Shown: positions 33,251-46,936, numbered from the stretch's first letter. The stretch is 64,000 nucleotides of DNA from Talpa occidentalis (GCF_014898055.3 NW_023605194.1:101935258-101999257), one strand, 5' to 3'. Made by a program: numbers and translations. Notes: generated by a model not told the origin, from the letters alone.

Positions 33251-36200
33251 CTGTGGATCAAAAGGGAGACAAAAGTCACGTTATCTTCAGCACTTGGGAT
33301 GATCATGAGAGAGGTTTCCTGGCCAGAGCTCTGCATGCATGTCAGAAGGCTACGAGTGTGGGGCAGACCGTGAGGCCCCCCCCCCCAAGCCTGGGCAGCA
33401 GCCCTGCCTGTGGATGCCAATGGGCTGGGCAAATATTGCCAGTGTCCCCCCCTGACACAGCTGAGGGAGACTGCTGTAATCACCTGAGAGGAAGCTTTTC
33501 TTTGCAAAGCCAGATGGGTAAAGATGGGCACCAGGAACAGCAAAGATAAGCAGAAAGGCAAAACTTGGCCACGCAGGTTCTAGAGACGGCAGACCTGGGG
33601 CGTGTCCAGATTTCTGTGCCATCTGGCAGGGACCCACCTGGAGCTGGTTAGTAGAGCTATCGCCTCTCTTCCTCCCCATCCACCCAGTTCAGACCAAACT
33701 GCTAGGAATTACATTTCCTCATTTTACTATTTTCCTCTGATATAGAAGTTTGAAAACCGATGTCTCACTGTACGACACCCGCACTGCTGACAATAACAAT
33801 TGGCAATGAAGGAAGCCTGGCATGTTCCTAAGCCATCGCTATAAAACTGCTCTAGACATAGGTTTGCTCTTGAGTAATAAATGATCAGTAGGCAAGAAAT
33901 ATAGAAATCGGAATCATTGAAAATGCACTGCCTTGGGTAGAATCAGTTATTAGTCTGTCAATCCATTCAGCACATATTTGAGAGGCTACCATGTTCCAGG
34001 CACTGAGGTCAATGCTAGAGATTCAACAACTAATTAATCAAGCCAACTTAGTCCCTGCCGTCATGGAGTATATGGTTTAGAGGGAAATATCAGGCTAATA
34101 ATCAATATAAATGTGTAACTACAGACTGTCAGTTGGAGAGAGGGCAAGGTGGCTGGCAGCACCAGGACCAGGCCCCACACCTGGTGTGAAACCATGGTAA
34201 ACAAAGGCTCATATGCTGAAGCCTACACTTTTTAAAAACTCAGTCTGGCTGCACAAAGGAAAACTGTGGTAGGACAAATTAGGACGGATTGCAGAAAGGT
34301 CAAATAAAATGTATTATAAGAATTCAGACTCTTCATACTGAAGGCAAGCGTGATAGCAACAGAGGGTGAGGGCATGAGAGAAGCACGTGGTCACGTTCCG
34401 TGGTGACGGGATGGGCCCTAGCAGCAAAAGGCAGCTTAGAAAACTCTGGGGAAGGAGTTTTAAGGGATGGATGATAGGGGGATAGTTAGACAGACTAACA
34501 AAAGCAAACCGTAAAGCTCAGAGACAGTATAGCTGAAGTGAAGTCAGACATATCTGCATTGAACTCCAAACTCTCCGAGCTTGCATCCCTTCATCGGCAC
34601 AGTAAGAATCTCAAGCTACCCTCACAAAGCTGCTGTGGAATTTAAAGGAAATATGTCAAATGTGTCACACAGAGATTGATGCATGTCTAAAATAGTAGTA
34701 ATTAATTAAGAAAGATGTTCGTGTTATGATTTTTGCTTATACTGGTACCCATCATAAACCACGCATTATTGGTTCTTTCCTTGGAGCAGTGGTGCTTCCC
34801 ATGGAGCATGTTCTTTTAGGGGAACAGATTTGTTTTTTTAAATCCCAGGACTGAAAAACACAAAGTTCTGGTTGTACCTTCTTTTAACAAACTGTTCTGA
34901 GCTGCCATGCCCAGCAGCCTTTCTACTAATTTTGATAATAACATGGCAAGTTTATTTTGGAAATTGTTTTTCCTCAACTCAGTCCAGAGGTAACCCATAT
35001 TCCCTCCAGACTATGTACGCAGAAATAACCACGTGAGACCCCAGCAAGGCTGAAAACCAGTCCCAAAATATACTTGCTCAACTGGTAATCAGTAACCCTT
35101 GAGCTGCTGGTGCTTATTTTTGCCAGGACAAGGTGAGAGCCTGTCTGAAGAGGACGTCAATGTGGAGAGCAGATGTGGCCATGGATGAGCCAGATTCCTT
35201 GACCAGAGCTGGCTGCTCTGAGTACTAGTCCTGGAGTCAGATCCTGTCAGTTACACCAAGAAAGTCCTGATACCCAGACCACTATGTTTTAAAATTATGT
35301 AAGATCATTACAAACACCCTCTGAAATTATCGTACGCAGTACACATGGTGAAGTTATTAAAAATGACAGAGCAAGAAAGATTTCATTGCCTTATTTCCTT
35401 GTTCAACCTATTTTGCCCCAACAATTACATTTTGCAAGAATAGCATTATAATTTATTAAATCCTCATTTTTGAGGGATAACGCTGACTCAAATATTCATC
35501 AAATTGAGGACAGCCTGCCTAGTAGAGCTAAACTTTAATAATAATCACAATTTATTAAATACTCCTTATTTATTAATTTTAAAAGATGGAAATAAAAAAC
35601 ATGGGAAGTGTGTACATTAGGTTATCCTTTTTTTTTTTTTTTTAACCCAAGTACCTTAAAAAAGTATTTTATAAAGTGCCAGGAAAATGCTATTCTCCTT
35701 CCACAGGAATATTGTTTTTGGTTTAAGACCTAGTTATAATTTTGACTTTCCCCAACACTAACCTTAGGGGAAGACAGTGGAGGACTTTGGTAAAGGAAAT
35801 GCAGGAAGACAAAGCTTAAATGAGTTCTTCAGAAAGAGACAGCTCTGCCCCCTACTGGATTTCTAGCCGTGGGGAAGCCCCCCCGCAAGCAGCACTGGTA
35901 GGAGCCACTGAGAAGATCAAGTGGGATAATCTGCAGAGATTGCCCAGCGTCCAGCCTTCTCCCTACCATGCCTGGACAGCTGGGGCTTCTATTCACTTCA
36001 TGTTCGCACTCACTTCAACATTCAATCAGCAGTTTCTGTGGCGCCTCTGCCAACACCAACCCTGACCCCAGAGGCTTTACTAAGGGCAACTCTCTGCAGG
36101 TTTCAGAGATGCGTGAACATTACACCTGGGGTTTTTGCCTTAAAAAATGACTATTTTAGGAAAAATGTATTCGAATCAGAACAACGTCATTCTTTGCTTT

Positions 36201-38398
36201 TGCTGAAAGCGAGGAAAGAGCACTCCCTGGGGCATCGGGGACAGGCCATTATGTGTTCACTTTATGGTCAGAGCTATATGACCTGCAGCAGAAGAAAATA
36301 AGATAATGTGTCTACATTTTCTTATTGTAAATTTAAACAAAATGATTTATATGGACCCCTTTCGGTTTCAAAATCCCACAATGCTAAGTTTTCCTTCTTT
36401 GGAATGGAAACCGGGTTTTACTTCTGGAACTGGGTATCTATAGCAGGAAGCAAGTGGCCAAAGTCTAGCTTACTTACCATAAAAATAGAATTTTATTTAA
36501 TATGTATATAAACCTGTGCTTGGGCTCAACTGTATTCCCCCTCGAAATGTACTCAAGCCCTAATTCCCGGTATCTCTGAATACCATCCTGTTTGGAAACA
36601 GGGACTGTGCAGATGCAGTAAGTTAAGATGAGGTCAGACTGCATTAGGATGAGCCCTGATCTAATGACTGGAGTCCTCAAATACACAGGGAATTTGGGCC
36701 TAGACACAGATGGAAGATGGCTATGTGATGACAGAGACAGACTGGAGTTGTGCTACTAGAGGTTAGGAAGGTCAAGGGATGCTGGCATTAGGTGGCACAA
36801 TAAATAAGAAATATGTAAATCCCTATGCTCAAGGAATAAAACTCTAGAAGGGGCAGTCATGTAGGTAACTAGATGAAAACAACAGGGCAGGGCAGAAGAT
36901 AGAGAGCAAGAGGGGAAATCAGAAAAATCCCTGGGTGAAGCAATATATGAATAATGAAGTTAAGAAGGCTGACAAGGGTCAGACATGCAATGATGAATGG
37001 CGAGTCCCTGCAAACTAAGAGCAGAGCTCAAACACAAAAAGCCAAATGGTACAATGTCAAAGTCTTGAGCGGCTGGAATATGTCTCCTGCAGAGAATTAC
37101 AGGAAAAGAGGCTGCAGAGACAGCTTAGGGCTACATGGGGGTGGAGGATGGGAGGTACTGCTAGGATGCTGTGCCAGAACTTCGTTCTATGAGCAGTGGC
37201 ATGCCATTCTAACTTTCTGAGAAAGAGAATGACATGATCTGGCTTGCATTTTAGGGGAGAGCAAAACTACCTTGAAAAAGCCATTTTCAGGACACATGGT
37301 ATGGAGGTAGTGGCCCACATACCTAGGGTTTCCTCAGTCATGGCTAATAAGGAACAGAACAGTAGGTATGTGGTTTGTTGCAGGGAAACTTGCTGCCTCC
37401 TGCAGACCAGTTCTAATGTTGGTGTCTGATTGTGCTCTTGAACTTTTACAGGAATCAGGCTAGAAATGGACCCAATGGAACACGAGGGGGCATGAGCTTT
37501 GGAAAAAGAATACTTTGAAAGTGTTCCCCCTCTTGTTCTGGCACAAGGACACAATCCTACATCATCAGAAATCAGTTCACAAGAAGAGCTTAAGGCAGCA
37601 GTCTTATGACCCAGAGATGTGAATGCTTTAAGAGTCAGGAATGGCAAGAAATGTTAACTGGCCCAAGGAAAGGTAAAAAACGATACAGAACAAGTAATAC
37701 CAACCAAAAAACACACCAAAATTGCAAACATTACCCATCTAACAAGTAGCCCCTGCACTGGAACTAGGTGCCAAACTTTCTTCCCACACTGGGATAAAAC
37801 AGTGAACAAATCAAACTCCTGCTCCTATGCAACTTTCTAGATCTATGATGACATTTTCCAGCCACTCTTAAGCCCTATGCTGTGTTCTTTTCTCTACCAT
37901 CCCTGACGACCTCCCTTTCTCTCTCTCTCTCAAAAAAAAAAAAAAAAGTTATAAAGTACAAACAGAAACACTTTCAAAAGGTTTGCTCAATAGCAGTAAG
38001 GAGGTCCTAATGACTATTACCTGAAAATAAAAAAAAAAAAAGACTAAGGGTAAAAGGAAAAATTAGGCTTCAGCTGTAGTCAGAATTCACTGTCAGCACA
38101 AATTTACATTATTTCCCACCAGTAACAAGCTATTTATTTCAAGGAAAAAAGTTATGTGAATAGATGGCAGTAACAAATTTAGAATTCATTTATTTTTTGC
38201 TAGGCTAGTGCTCTCAGGAGACAGCTAGGAGGAAAATCAATTAGTTACAAATTAGTTGACTTTCCTTTCTTCCCCTATTTTGTACTGACTGGGTCTTAGT
38301 TTCACAAATTGCCTGGTTTAGTTTCAGAAGAAATGCAGGAGAATTCACCACTGAATTGCTATCCTGTGATCAAGAATATAGTAATAAACAAGTGCTTA
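33251..38398. other. FNIP2 intron 1, exon 2-proximal part
   Basis: L2-like relics are suggested at 33950-34110 and 37770-37810. An ancient interspersed repeat of uncertain class covers about 36520-36760. A C-run lies at 33378-33391, a T-run at 35630-35643 and a (TC)n at 37911-37932. No exon is seen. Confidence 0.5.
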
Positions 38399-38413
38399 AG
38401 GATTCCAGATCTC

Positions 38414-38680
38414 GGGGCCTCCCTGGTGGCGCAGCGGTTGATCGCTGGGTTGAAAAGCTGCCCGCAGCCTCTGCAGCACGGGCTTGATCCCTGGCCGCTG
38501 GGTGAGGGTCCCACATGGCATGCAGACCTCTCCTGCTGCCTGCTGCTCCCCTCAGCAGTGTACTTCGTCAGTCTGCCTATTCTGCTCTCCTCTCTGGCTC
38601 TGGTGAATTCTCTCACCCTCCTGCGCTTCTGACTGTACCCAGTGCTTGTATAAATAAATAAATGAATCTTTAAAAAAAAA
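38414..38680 (+). mobile_element. tRNA-derived SINE copy 7, young subtype
   Basis: Same subtype as copy 6 (gcagcggttgatcgctgggt; actgtacccagtgcttgta). Imperfect TSDs lie at 38399-38413 and 38681-38695. Confidence 0.93.
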
Positions 38681-39042
38681 AGGATTTCATGTCTCATCAA
38701 AAGCTTTAATACATAATGCTGACCTAATGATATCATTTAAATATGATTCCAATTAAATGTACACCATTTGTTTTTTACCAAAACAGATTTATATTGGATG
38801 GTGGCTGAATGGTTTTCTGTGTTTAACAAAATAGGTGACATGTAACTCTATTATTCCTTTTGTAAGAGAAATGTATGGAATGAAAGAATAAATCCCTATG
38901 ATCAGTGATGTGGTGTGGAAAGAGCTCTGTAACATGACTCCCAAAGCACACTCCTGCATTCATTCTTTGCACATACTCTCAGCACCTGTCTCCTACCCAG
39001 GTGCCATGTGTGATTCTGGGAACAGAAATTAACTAGATCCAG

Positions 39043-39330
39043 GGGCCTCATTGGTGGCACAAGGGGTTAAATCTCAGCACTAGGAAGCTATCTGCAGCCA
39101 CTGCAGCACGAGTTGGATCCCCGGCATGGGAGGTGACCCACATGGCACAGCAGACCTCTCCTGTCTCACCCTCTGCTCCCCTCAGCAGTGTATTTCAGTA
39201 GATCTGCCTGTTCTGCTCCCCACTCTGGTGAATCCTTTCACCACAACCCCTCCTCCGCCCCACACCTCTGGCCTATACTCCAGCTCTTGTATGCATAAAT
39301 AAATAAAATAAATCTTTTAAAAAAGAAGAA
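39043..39330 (+). mobile_element. tRNA-derived SINE copy 8
   Basis: Older subtype (caaggggttaaatctcagca). TSD of 17 bp with one mismatch, aaattaactagatccag at 39026-39042 and aaattaactagatacag at 39331-39347. Confidence 0.94.
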
Positions 39331-39347
39331 AAATTAACTAGATACAG

Positions 39348-41020
39348 TTCCTACCTCAAAATGCTTACAGTCTGATGTGGGAAGGTCAACATATAACAAA
39401 TAAGTAAAATGTGCTGACACAGGTACTGAGAAGAACGTCTGAGTGGCTTAAGGGAATTTGAAGGTTGAAGAGGTCAGGTCCGCATGGTGGGGGTGAGGGA
39501 TGGGTACAAGTCACAGAGGCTGTGATGCTGGGACAGATTAGTATCAGCAGGGTAAAGAGAGCCCCTAACTCTAATTCTGCCACTTTCACAACCCAGATGA
39601 AGAAAGCACTTTTCCTAAATTATCTGCCTCATCTATCTCACAAAATTATCTGCCTCATCTATCTTACTTATTCTCTGAGAATAAGTGTGAAATAAGTATG
39701 AAATAAGTATTCTCAGAGAATAAGTATGAAAGTGCTTGTAAAACTGGAAAGCATAATTCAAAGCTGAATTCAGTCACACAATCCTTCAACCCATATCCTC
39801 CATGCCAGAAGTTTCAGAGTTAAGAATTTTTGAAAGACGCTTATATCACGTATTATATAATCCCTCCTTCAGGGCCTGGTGTAATCAAATCACAAAATCA
39901 AACAAATTAATATTTCACCAGCCTAAGTTATGCATATTTATGCTAAGTGGATTAGACAGAGGCTATAAATAGCCTCATAGCAGTTCAGGTCAGTTTCAAA
40001 AATTTTTTCAAACATTTTAGGATCTTGGACTTGTAGGATAAGAGATTGTTGACCAATTTGTAATGCTTACTATGTTTGAGCGAAGGTCAAAAGACTGGAA
40101 TAAGTAACATTCAGGTCCCCCACATTTTCCTGAATGTAGCCAATCCCTAACAAAGATGACCGTCCAAGTTTATGTGCAAGTAGGTTGTGACTTTCTGCCC
40201 CCACTGAAACAATGCTATAAATGGATGCAAGGGTCACAAGCTAAAGCCACATAAATCTTTATGCAATGTGTTCACACAGCAATGACCCAACATTGAGTCA
40301 CACTACAGCTTAAGGTTTGAGTGCTGTCAAGAAGGAACTATGAGGTATAGAAGAGGAAAAAGAATTTCTTCCTTCTTTCCTGTGCTCATGGTCATGTCTG
40401 GTCAAAAATTGAAAATGGGCAAAGTGTGTGTGTGTGTCACTTAGGGAACCACAACCCACACCCCACACACTGCCCCGGGTCACCCCAAAACCAACAAAAC
40501 AGCAGAGCCTGCCTGGATTCTAGGCAGGACCCACACAGTCTGATTCCATGTCACACACCACCTCAGTCCAATGTCTCCTCTTCTGTATACTGATGCTTTG
40601 GGGCTCAAATCCTTCCAACTCTAATACACGAAACCCCCAAATTATCTATTAGGCCTGTGAAGCAAAAATAAGAATAGATGACCTCAACCAGACACCAGGA
40701 GAGCCATCTTAAACAAATTATCTACATCATCACAATGCACCCCTTTATTGCCCTAGATGTTCTCTAAGCTTTGATAAGCACACTTTCAATATAAACACAT
40801 ACCTAATAGAACTTTCAAAAGATGCTAACAAGATTTGTAGAGGAAAGAGTAAATTCTTCTGAGGTAAGAGGGCATTGAATGGGGAGGTCACTGTGCCAAA
40901 CGAGAGCCCATCTTGGCTAGTTTTCCCAGTTTGCTGTTAATAGTTTCTTCTTTTTCCCCCTTAAAAACTCCATAATCTCTAAATATGGTTCACATTTTCC
41001 CAAGTGGTTCCTTTAATTTT
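39348..41020. other. FNIP2 intron 1 segment
   Basis: It contains a 26-bp tandem duplication at 39617-39668 followed by palindromic AT-rich sequence to about 39730. The rest is unassigned. Confidence 0.5.
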
Positions 41021-41033
41021 TAAAAGAGCACTA

Positions 41034-41319
41034 GGGCCTCCCTGGTGGCGCAAGGGGTTAAGATGCAACCCAGGAAGCTATCCGCAGCCACTGCAGCACC
41101 AGTTCGATCCCTGGCCAGGGAGCTACCCACATGGCAAGGCAGACCTCTCCTGTCTTGCCCACTGCTCCCCTCAGCAGTGTATTTCAGCCAGTCTGCCTGT
41201 TTTGCTCCCCACTCTGTCTCTGGTGTATCCTCTTACCCCCTGTGCCTCTGGTCTAAACCCTAGCTCTTGTATGTATAAATAAATAAATCTTACCCAAAAA
41301 ATTAAAAAAAAATAAAAAA
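41034..41319 (+). mobile_element. tRNA-derived SINE copy 9, nested in an older duplication
   Basis: Full-length copy with short TSD gcacta at 41028-41033 and 41320-41325. It sits within the left target-site duplication of the adjacent RPL23A retropseudogene. Confidence 0.93.
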
Positions 41320-41327
41320 GCACTATT

Positions 41328-41811
41328 TGCTTTTCACAAAGATGGTGCCAGAAGCAAAGGAAGCCCTGGTCCCTCTCAAGACTGAAGCCAAAGTAAAAGT
41401 TTTGAAGCCAAGAAAGCGGTGCTGAAAAGCATCCGCAGCCACAATACAGATCCACATGTCACTCGCTGTGTGGGGGCCAAAGACACTGCGGCCACAAAGG
41501 CAACCCAAACACCCTGAGAAGAGCACCCCCAGGAGAAATAAGCTTGACCACTGTGCCATCATCAAGTTTCTTCTCTCTGACCACCATGAAGAAGAGAGAA
41601 ACAACAACACACTTGTGTTCATGATGGGCGTCAAGGTCAAAGGCACAAGATCAAAGTCTGTGGCCAAGATGAATGCCTGATGAGACCTGATGGGGAGAGG
41701 AAGGTGTATGTTCAACTGGTTCCTGACTAGGATGCTTTGAATGTTGCCAACAAAACTGGGATCCTCCCATTGGGTCCAGGTGGCTAATTCTGAATTTGTT
41801 TCCCTATTAAA
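41328..41811 (+). pseudogene. RPL23A (pseudogene): RPL23A processed pseudogene
   Basis: An intronless copy of the large-subunit ribosomal protein L23a (uL23) mRNA. The ATG-equivalent is at 41342. The best-kept part reads RRNKLDHCAIIKF and NNTLVF, matching L23a (RRNKLDHYAIIKF, NNTLVF). It is broken by a frameshift near 41407, several others upstream of the central block, and a TAG at 41728-41730. It keeps a short 3' UTR and poly(A). The duplication aaaagagcactatt at 41812-41825 matches the left side, which has been split by SINE copy 9. It lies antisense in FNIP2 intron 1. Confidence 0.92.
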
Positions 41812-42358
41812 AAAAGAGCACTATTCATTTTTTTCTGATATCTATAAACAGAAACTACCTGTATCTAAAAAAGTTTCACTGATTATTTCAATCCATGCAT
41901 TAATTTAATATCGCTGCGCTAATTCTTCTATACTCTTGTCAACATAACTAAAACAGTTAACATGCATGACTATATACCAGAATTACTGAAATGCATAAGT
42001 GCTCTGCTAAAAGTTAACTTGCTTCAACATGATTTCATATCTTTTCCTGAAGGTAAGAATTTTCCCTCCCCTGGCCCAGGGAAACTGTATACTAATAGCA
42101 GATAAATAGATTTTGAAGAAAATATTCAAGATATTGCTTTATATGCTAATTTTAGACGTACTCATCATACATATGTTATGCATGATTACATTATGTCACC
42201 ATAATATGTTAATACTTCAATTTTCCTAGGTTTCCGGAGGTCAAAAGCTTGATCTCTATATAAAGTCTTTCACTTGCAAAATAAGAAAGCTAAGCTAAAT
42301 AGAAAGTTAAACATCTCGGGTTATAAAATATCTCTGAAATATCTCTATCCCTGGTTAG

Positions 42359-42633
42359 GGGGGCCTCCCAGGTGGCGCAGCAGGTTCAGCGCAGCGCTGT
42401 GAAGCTGTCTGCAGCCTCTGCAAAGCCAGTTCGATTCCTGGCCAGCCAGGGAGAGTCCCACATGGCGTGGCAGACCTCTCCTGTCTTGCCCGCTGCTCCC
42501 CTCAGCAGTGTACTTCAGTCCTTCGCTTGTTCTGCTCTCTGCTCTGTCTCTGGTGAATTCTCTCACCCTCCTGCGACTCTGGCCTGTACCCCAGTGCTTG
42601 TATAAATAAATCTTTAAAAAAAAAAAAAAAAAA
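42359..42633 (+). mobile_element. tRNA-derived SINE copy 10
   Basis: Full-length, intermediate between the two subtypes (ggtggcgcagcaggttcagc head; ctggcctgtaccccagtgc tail), ending in a 17-nt A-run. Confidence 0.93.
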
Positions 42634-42639
42634 GAAATG

Positions 42640-44400
42640 GGTAGAAACACACATATTCCTTGACCCATCAATTCTATTTCCAGGAATTAAACCTACAGAT
42701 AACTTGCATAGGCCCTAAATGACTGATTATGTACAAAAAGGTGTTTAAAGGTGGCACTGTGTGTGTTACAACACATCCATACCATGCAATGCTGTAAGAT
42801 AGAATGACAAATTAAGAAGCACCTTACTTAATTACATAAGCTCTAAAACATCATTTTAAGTGGAAAAATATGCAAAACACTGTATATAGAATACTGGCAT
42901 GCATCTATAAAAAAGGAAAAAACCAGTAGGGGAAAAATTCTGGATTTTATTGTATATGCTTAGAGTATCTCTAGAAAGATATATAAGGAATTGCTAAGGC
43001 TGGCTGTGTCTGCAGTAGCAAGTTGGGTTGCTGAGAGAGGGGGATGAGCAGAGGACTTCACCAAATAGTGAGGCTATGATGTGCCCAATAGACTGTACCA
43101 TGCAGCCTAGGTTTGCAGCAGATGCCACCACCAAGACTCCTGTAATTACAAGCTATGACAACTACACTATGACAAAACTGCCTAGCGACATATTTCTCAG
43201 AATATATACTCATCGTGAAGCAACACAGGACTGAACACTCTTCACGGAGGACAGGGAGAGGCTTCCGGAGTCCTCTCTCTAGCTATGTGACTTTGGGGAG
43301 CCTCTTTGTTCCTAACTAACCTCATCTGCAAAATGGAGAGGACAGAACCCACTTCCTAAGTTTGTTCTGATGATTAAATGTAAAGTGCTTACACTTAGCT
43401 AGGCACACACTGTGTTGTAAATACTCAGACTTAGTGCCTTTTGACTATCTAATCATATAACTATACCAAATAATGAAATTGAGGAATACAGCAGGAACAC
43501 CCTATTTTTTTTAACCCATCAAAGACTCTATTATTACCTTAAGATAAACAACCTTAATTACTATTTGCTTTAGAGGGTTCTTGGTAGCTGAAGCACGAGG
43601 CAGTGGGTGAACTCCTACAGGGAAACCACCTTAATGAATTCAAGGCATTCAGATTCAGTTTCAAGTATGTTGTTTGGACTCAGACAATGACATTTATTGA
43701 GCTTTCTTCTCAGCATTCATATATCACATTTTCTTGCCCTTCATTCCCTGGTTCCCTGAAGGACAGGACAGAGTTTCTTTCTAAAAAAGTAATCCCTCTT
43801 CTCATTTATTAAACCTATTTTCATGGTTTTGGGTTTGTTACTGCTGTTCCAGTGCTACAGCAAACTGATTTCCATCATGCTAAGTCACTGCCTTCTTTTT
43901 CACTGCATAACCTCCAAGAGACACAAGTTCCAGAAGGTCTGATGTTTGGACCCAGGCAGAGGAAGTCTAGTGATCAGAGCTACACACACACATACAAATA
44001 ATTGCCTAACACTTTAGAGTTTGCCAAACACTTCTACTGAATTCACCTGAGCTGACCTTCATCCATGCCCTGGGAAAGCCTGTATTATATAATCTGTTTT
44101 ACACAGAAGGTAGGAGACTTTGGCAAAATTATAACCAGTAAAATATTAGGACTCAAGCCAATGTCTCCTGACTCCCAATTCTGTGCTCTTCCAACTTCAC
44201 TAGACTATCACTTTAACATCAACAGAACAAGCCAGGGTAATGCCCTCTGCCTTCCACCTCCTAGGGCTTCCCTCTGCTTTTCTTTCTAAGGTGTGCAAAC
44301 ATGTTACATTTGAAAAATAAAAATGCTTAGTGATGCAGTGTTAAGAGGAAAAGCAGCACACAGAAATGTTTACAGTATGACCTCAGCTATGTTTTAAAAA
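42640..44400. other. FNIP2 intron 1 segment
   Basis: A MIR-like relic in plus orientation is suggested at 43275-43430 (tatgtgactttggg, cctcatctgcaaaatgg). The rest is unassigned. Confidence 0.5.
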
Positions 44401-44414
44401 TGTTATCAAGAGCT

Positions 44415-45175
44415 AAAAAGAAACTTCTCTAAAGAGGAAATGCAAATGGCCAACAGGCATATGAAAAAATGTTCAACATCACTTGTTATCAGGGAAATGC
44501 AAATCAAAACTACCATGAGATACCATCTTACACCAGTGAGAATGGCACATATTAAAAAAACTAGCAACAACAAATGCTGGCGAGGGTGTGGAGAAAAAGG
44601 AACTCTTCTGCACTGTTGGTGGGAGTGCAAACTGGTCCAACCACTGTGGAGAGCATATGATCCAGCAATTCCACTCCTAGGTATTTACCCAAAGGACACA
44701 GAAACATCAATTCCAAAGAATACCTGCACCCCTATGTTTATAGCAGCACTGTTTACAATAGCTAAGCTTTGGAGACAACCCAAATGCCCAAAAATAGATG
44801 ACTGGATCAAGAAGATGTGGTACATATATACCATGGAATATTACTCAGCATTCAAAAAAGATAAACACATGCAATTTGCAGCAACATGGATGGCGCTGGA
44901 AGGGATCATGCTCAGCGAAATAAGCCAAAAAGAAAAAGAAAAATACCGGATGGTCTCACTCATAGCAGGAATCTAGAAAACTTAAATAAGGGACCAGGAA
45001 AATGAATAACTATAAGAAAGTGAAAATCAAAATCAACAAAAAACTATGAACCAGAGACACTTTTAGGGGGGCGGGGGCGGGAAGGGAGGGATTGGGGTCA
45101 GAATGGGGGGGCTGCAATTGTATGGGGAATATAAAAATAAAATTTATTATTTAAAAAATAAATAAATAAAGTCCA
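44415..45175 (+). mobile_element. 5'-truncated L1 with 3' part of ORF2
   Basis: A 178-codon frame (44440-44976) reads the end of the L1 reverse-transcriptase protein: [49 protein letters not shown], then [20 protein letters not shown] and [10 protein letters not shown]. About 20 expected residues are missing after the [10 protein letters not shown] motif, which suggests a small in-frame deletion. A G-rich 3' UTR and A-rich tail follow. The catalytic domains are absent, so it cannot move. Confidence 0.93.
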
Positions 45176-45181
45176 CAAAAA

Positions 45182-46060
45182 AAAATTAGCCCATCACAAA
45201 GGATTCATCTTCCTAATATATAAAGAACAACCAGAAATCAATAAAAAGACTTGATAACCTACTGGGAAGTGGGCAGAGATGCAGAGTTCACAGGAAACAA
45301 GAGCACCTTTAAGCATAGGGAATTAAGCCTCACTCTTAGAAAGGGAAAGCAAATTAAAATCAGACACCTAGTAGACTGACAAAAATGCCAGAAGTTAAAC
45401 ACAAAATAGTACGACTATATGAGGAGCATAAGTTGCCACAGCTATCATAATTACAAGTACATCTAACTCTGGACCCACAATGCCACTTCTGGACTGAATA
45501 GACTAAAACACGTGACTGCAGCATGTTTGCTAAGAGCAAAAGACTGGAAACAACTGGAGAAGGCACCATAGGGGCAAAGGAAAGCAGTTATATAATATTC
45601 ACACAACAAAATACCAAGCAGCCTTTGAAACAGTGAGTGCTTGAGCAAAACCCATAGATACCTGCAGATTATACTATAAAGTCCAAGCAGCAGATAGCAT
45701 GCTACCTTTTGTGTAAGAAAGAAGAATGCCTACTTACTTCTGTGCAAAAGAACTGTTAATGCAATTTATAAGAAAGTAATAAAATTTATTGCCTCAAGGG
45801 GATATGGAAGAATTAAGAGGCGGGAGCACTATGTTATAAAATAATGGCATTAGCAGAAAATAACCTAAATTTTAGAAGCAATGCATTTAAGAAGATACAA
45901 CAAAGCCATTAAAATATTTTTGAGAAAAGTATAACTTCAGGGTTGTATGGTTTGGGTGAAAGAATAAATAGATTAATGAAGAAGAGAGTGTCCAGAAGAT
46001 TCATATATATATACATAGTCAACTGGTCCTTGAAAAAGGAGTAAAGAAATACAATGAAAA
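45182..46060 (+). mobile_element. Older L1 fragment
   Basis: L1 ORF2-like sequence without an open frame (cctaatatataaagaaca, agactggaaacaactggag). Much more diverged than the 44415 copy. The boundaries are approximate. Confidence 0.7.
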
Positions 46061-46075
46061 AAAAAAAAAGTCTTT

Positions 46076-46925
46076 TCCATAAATGGTATTGGAACAAGCA
46101 AACATCCACATGCAAAAAAATGAATCTAGAAAAAGACCTTAAATCCTTCACAAAAAATTAACTCAAAACAGATCACAGGCCTATATGTAAACTGAAAAAC
46201 TATCAACCCCCTAGAAGATAATACAGGAGAAAATCTAGATGACCTCGAGCTTGGTGATGACATCGAAGGCAAAAGCCATGGCAGAAATAACTATTATATA
46301 AGATTGACTTCATTAAAATGAAAAACTTCGTATCTGTGAAAGACAATATGAGAAGACAAGTCACAGACGAGGAGAATATATTTACAAAAGGCGTTATCAG
46401 ATAAAGGATGGTATCCAAAACATACCAAAAACTCATAAAGCTTAACAACAAGAAAACAAACCACCCAATTATAAAAAATGGGCAAAGAATTGAACAGACA
46501 CTTCAACAAAGAAGATATATAGGTGGCAAATAAGCATATAAAAAGATGCTCTAAGGTCATATAAGGCATATGAATTAAAACAACTATTAGATAACACTAT
46601 AGGCCTATTAGAGTGACCAAAATCCAAAACTGCCAATACCGACAAGAATGTGGAGCAACATGAATGAACCCTCATTCACTGTGGGTGGGAAAGTAAAATG
46701 GTACAACCACTTTGGAAGTTGGGCAGTTTCTTATAAAACTAAGCAAACACCTTCAAATGTAGCCATCAGTCCTTTGATAAATATGCAAAGAAGCTAAAAA
46801 CCTATGTCCACACAAAAACCTGTACAAGGATGTTTTGCAGCAGTTTTATTGATAATTGAAAGGCTCCAGATAGTGGAGTATTGTTTGCCATTAAAAAGAA
46901 ATGAACTACCAAGTTGCGAAAAGAT
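46076..46925 (+). mobile_element. Older L1 fragment, ORF2 region
   Basis: Diverged L1 ORF2 sequence: ggtattggaacaagcaaaca, gacttcattaaaatgaaaa, caattataaaaaatgggca and gggtgggaaagtaaaatgg. Stops in all frames. It ends where SINE copy 11 begins. Confidence 0.8.
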
Positions 46926-46936
46926 AGAGAGAAACC

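Noticed and set aside
41456..41680. RPL23A-like open frame as a functional retrogene
   Set aside because: The N-terminal part is frame-shifted, there is an in-frame stop at 41728, and several conserved residues are lost, so it is a pseudogene.
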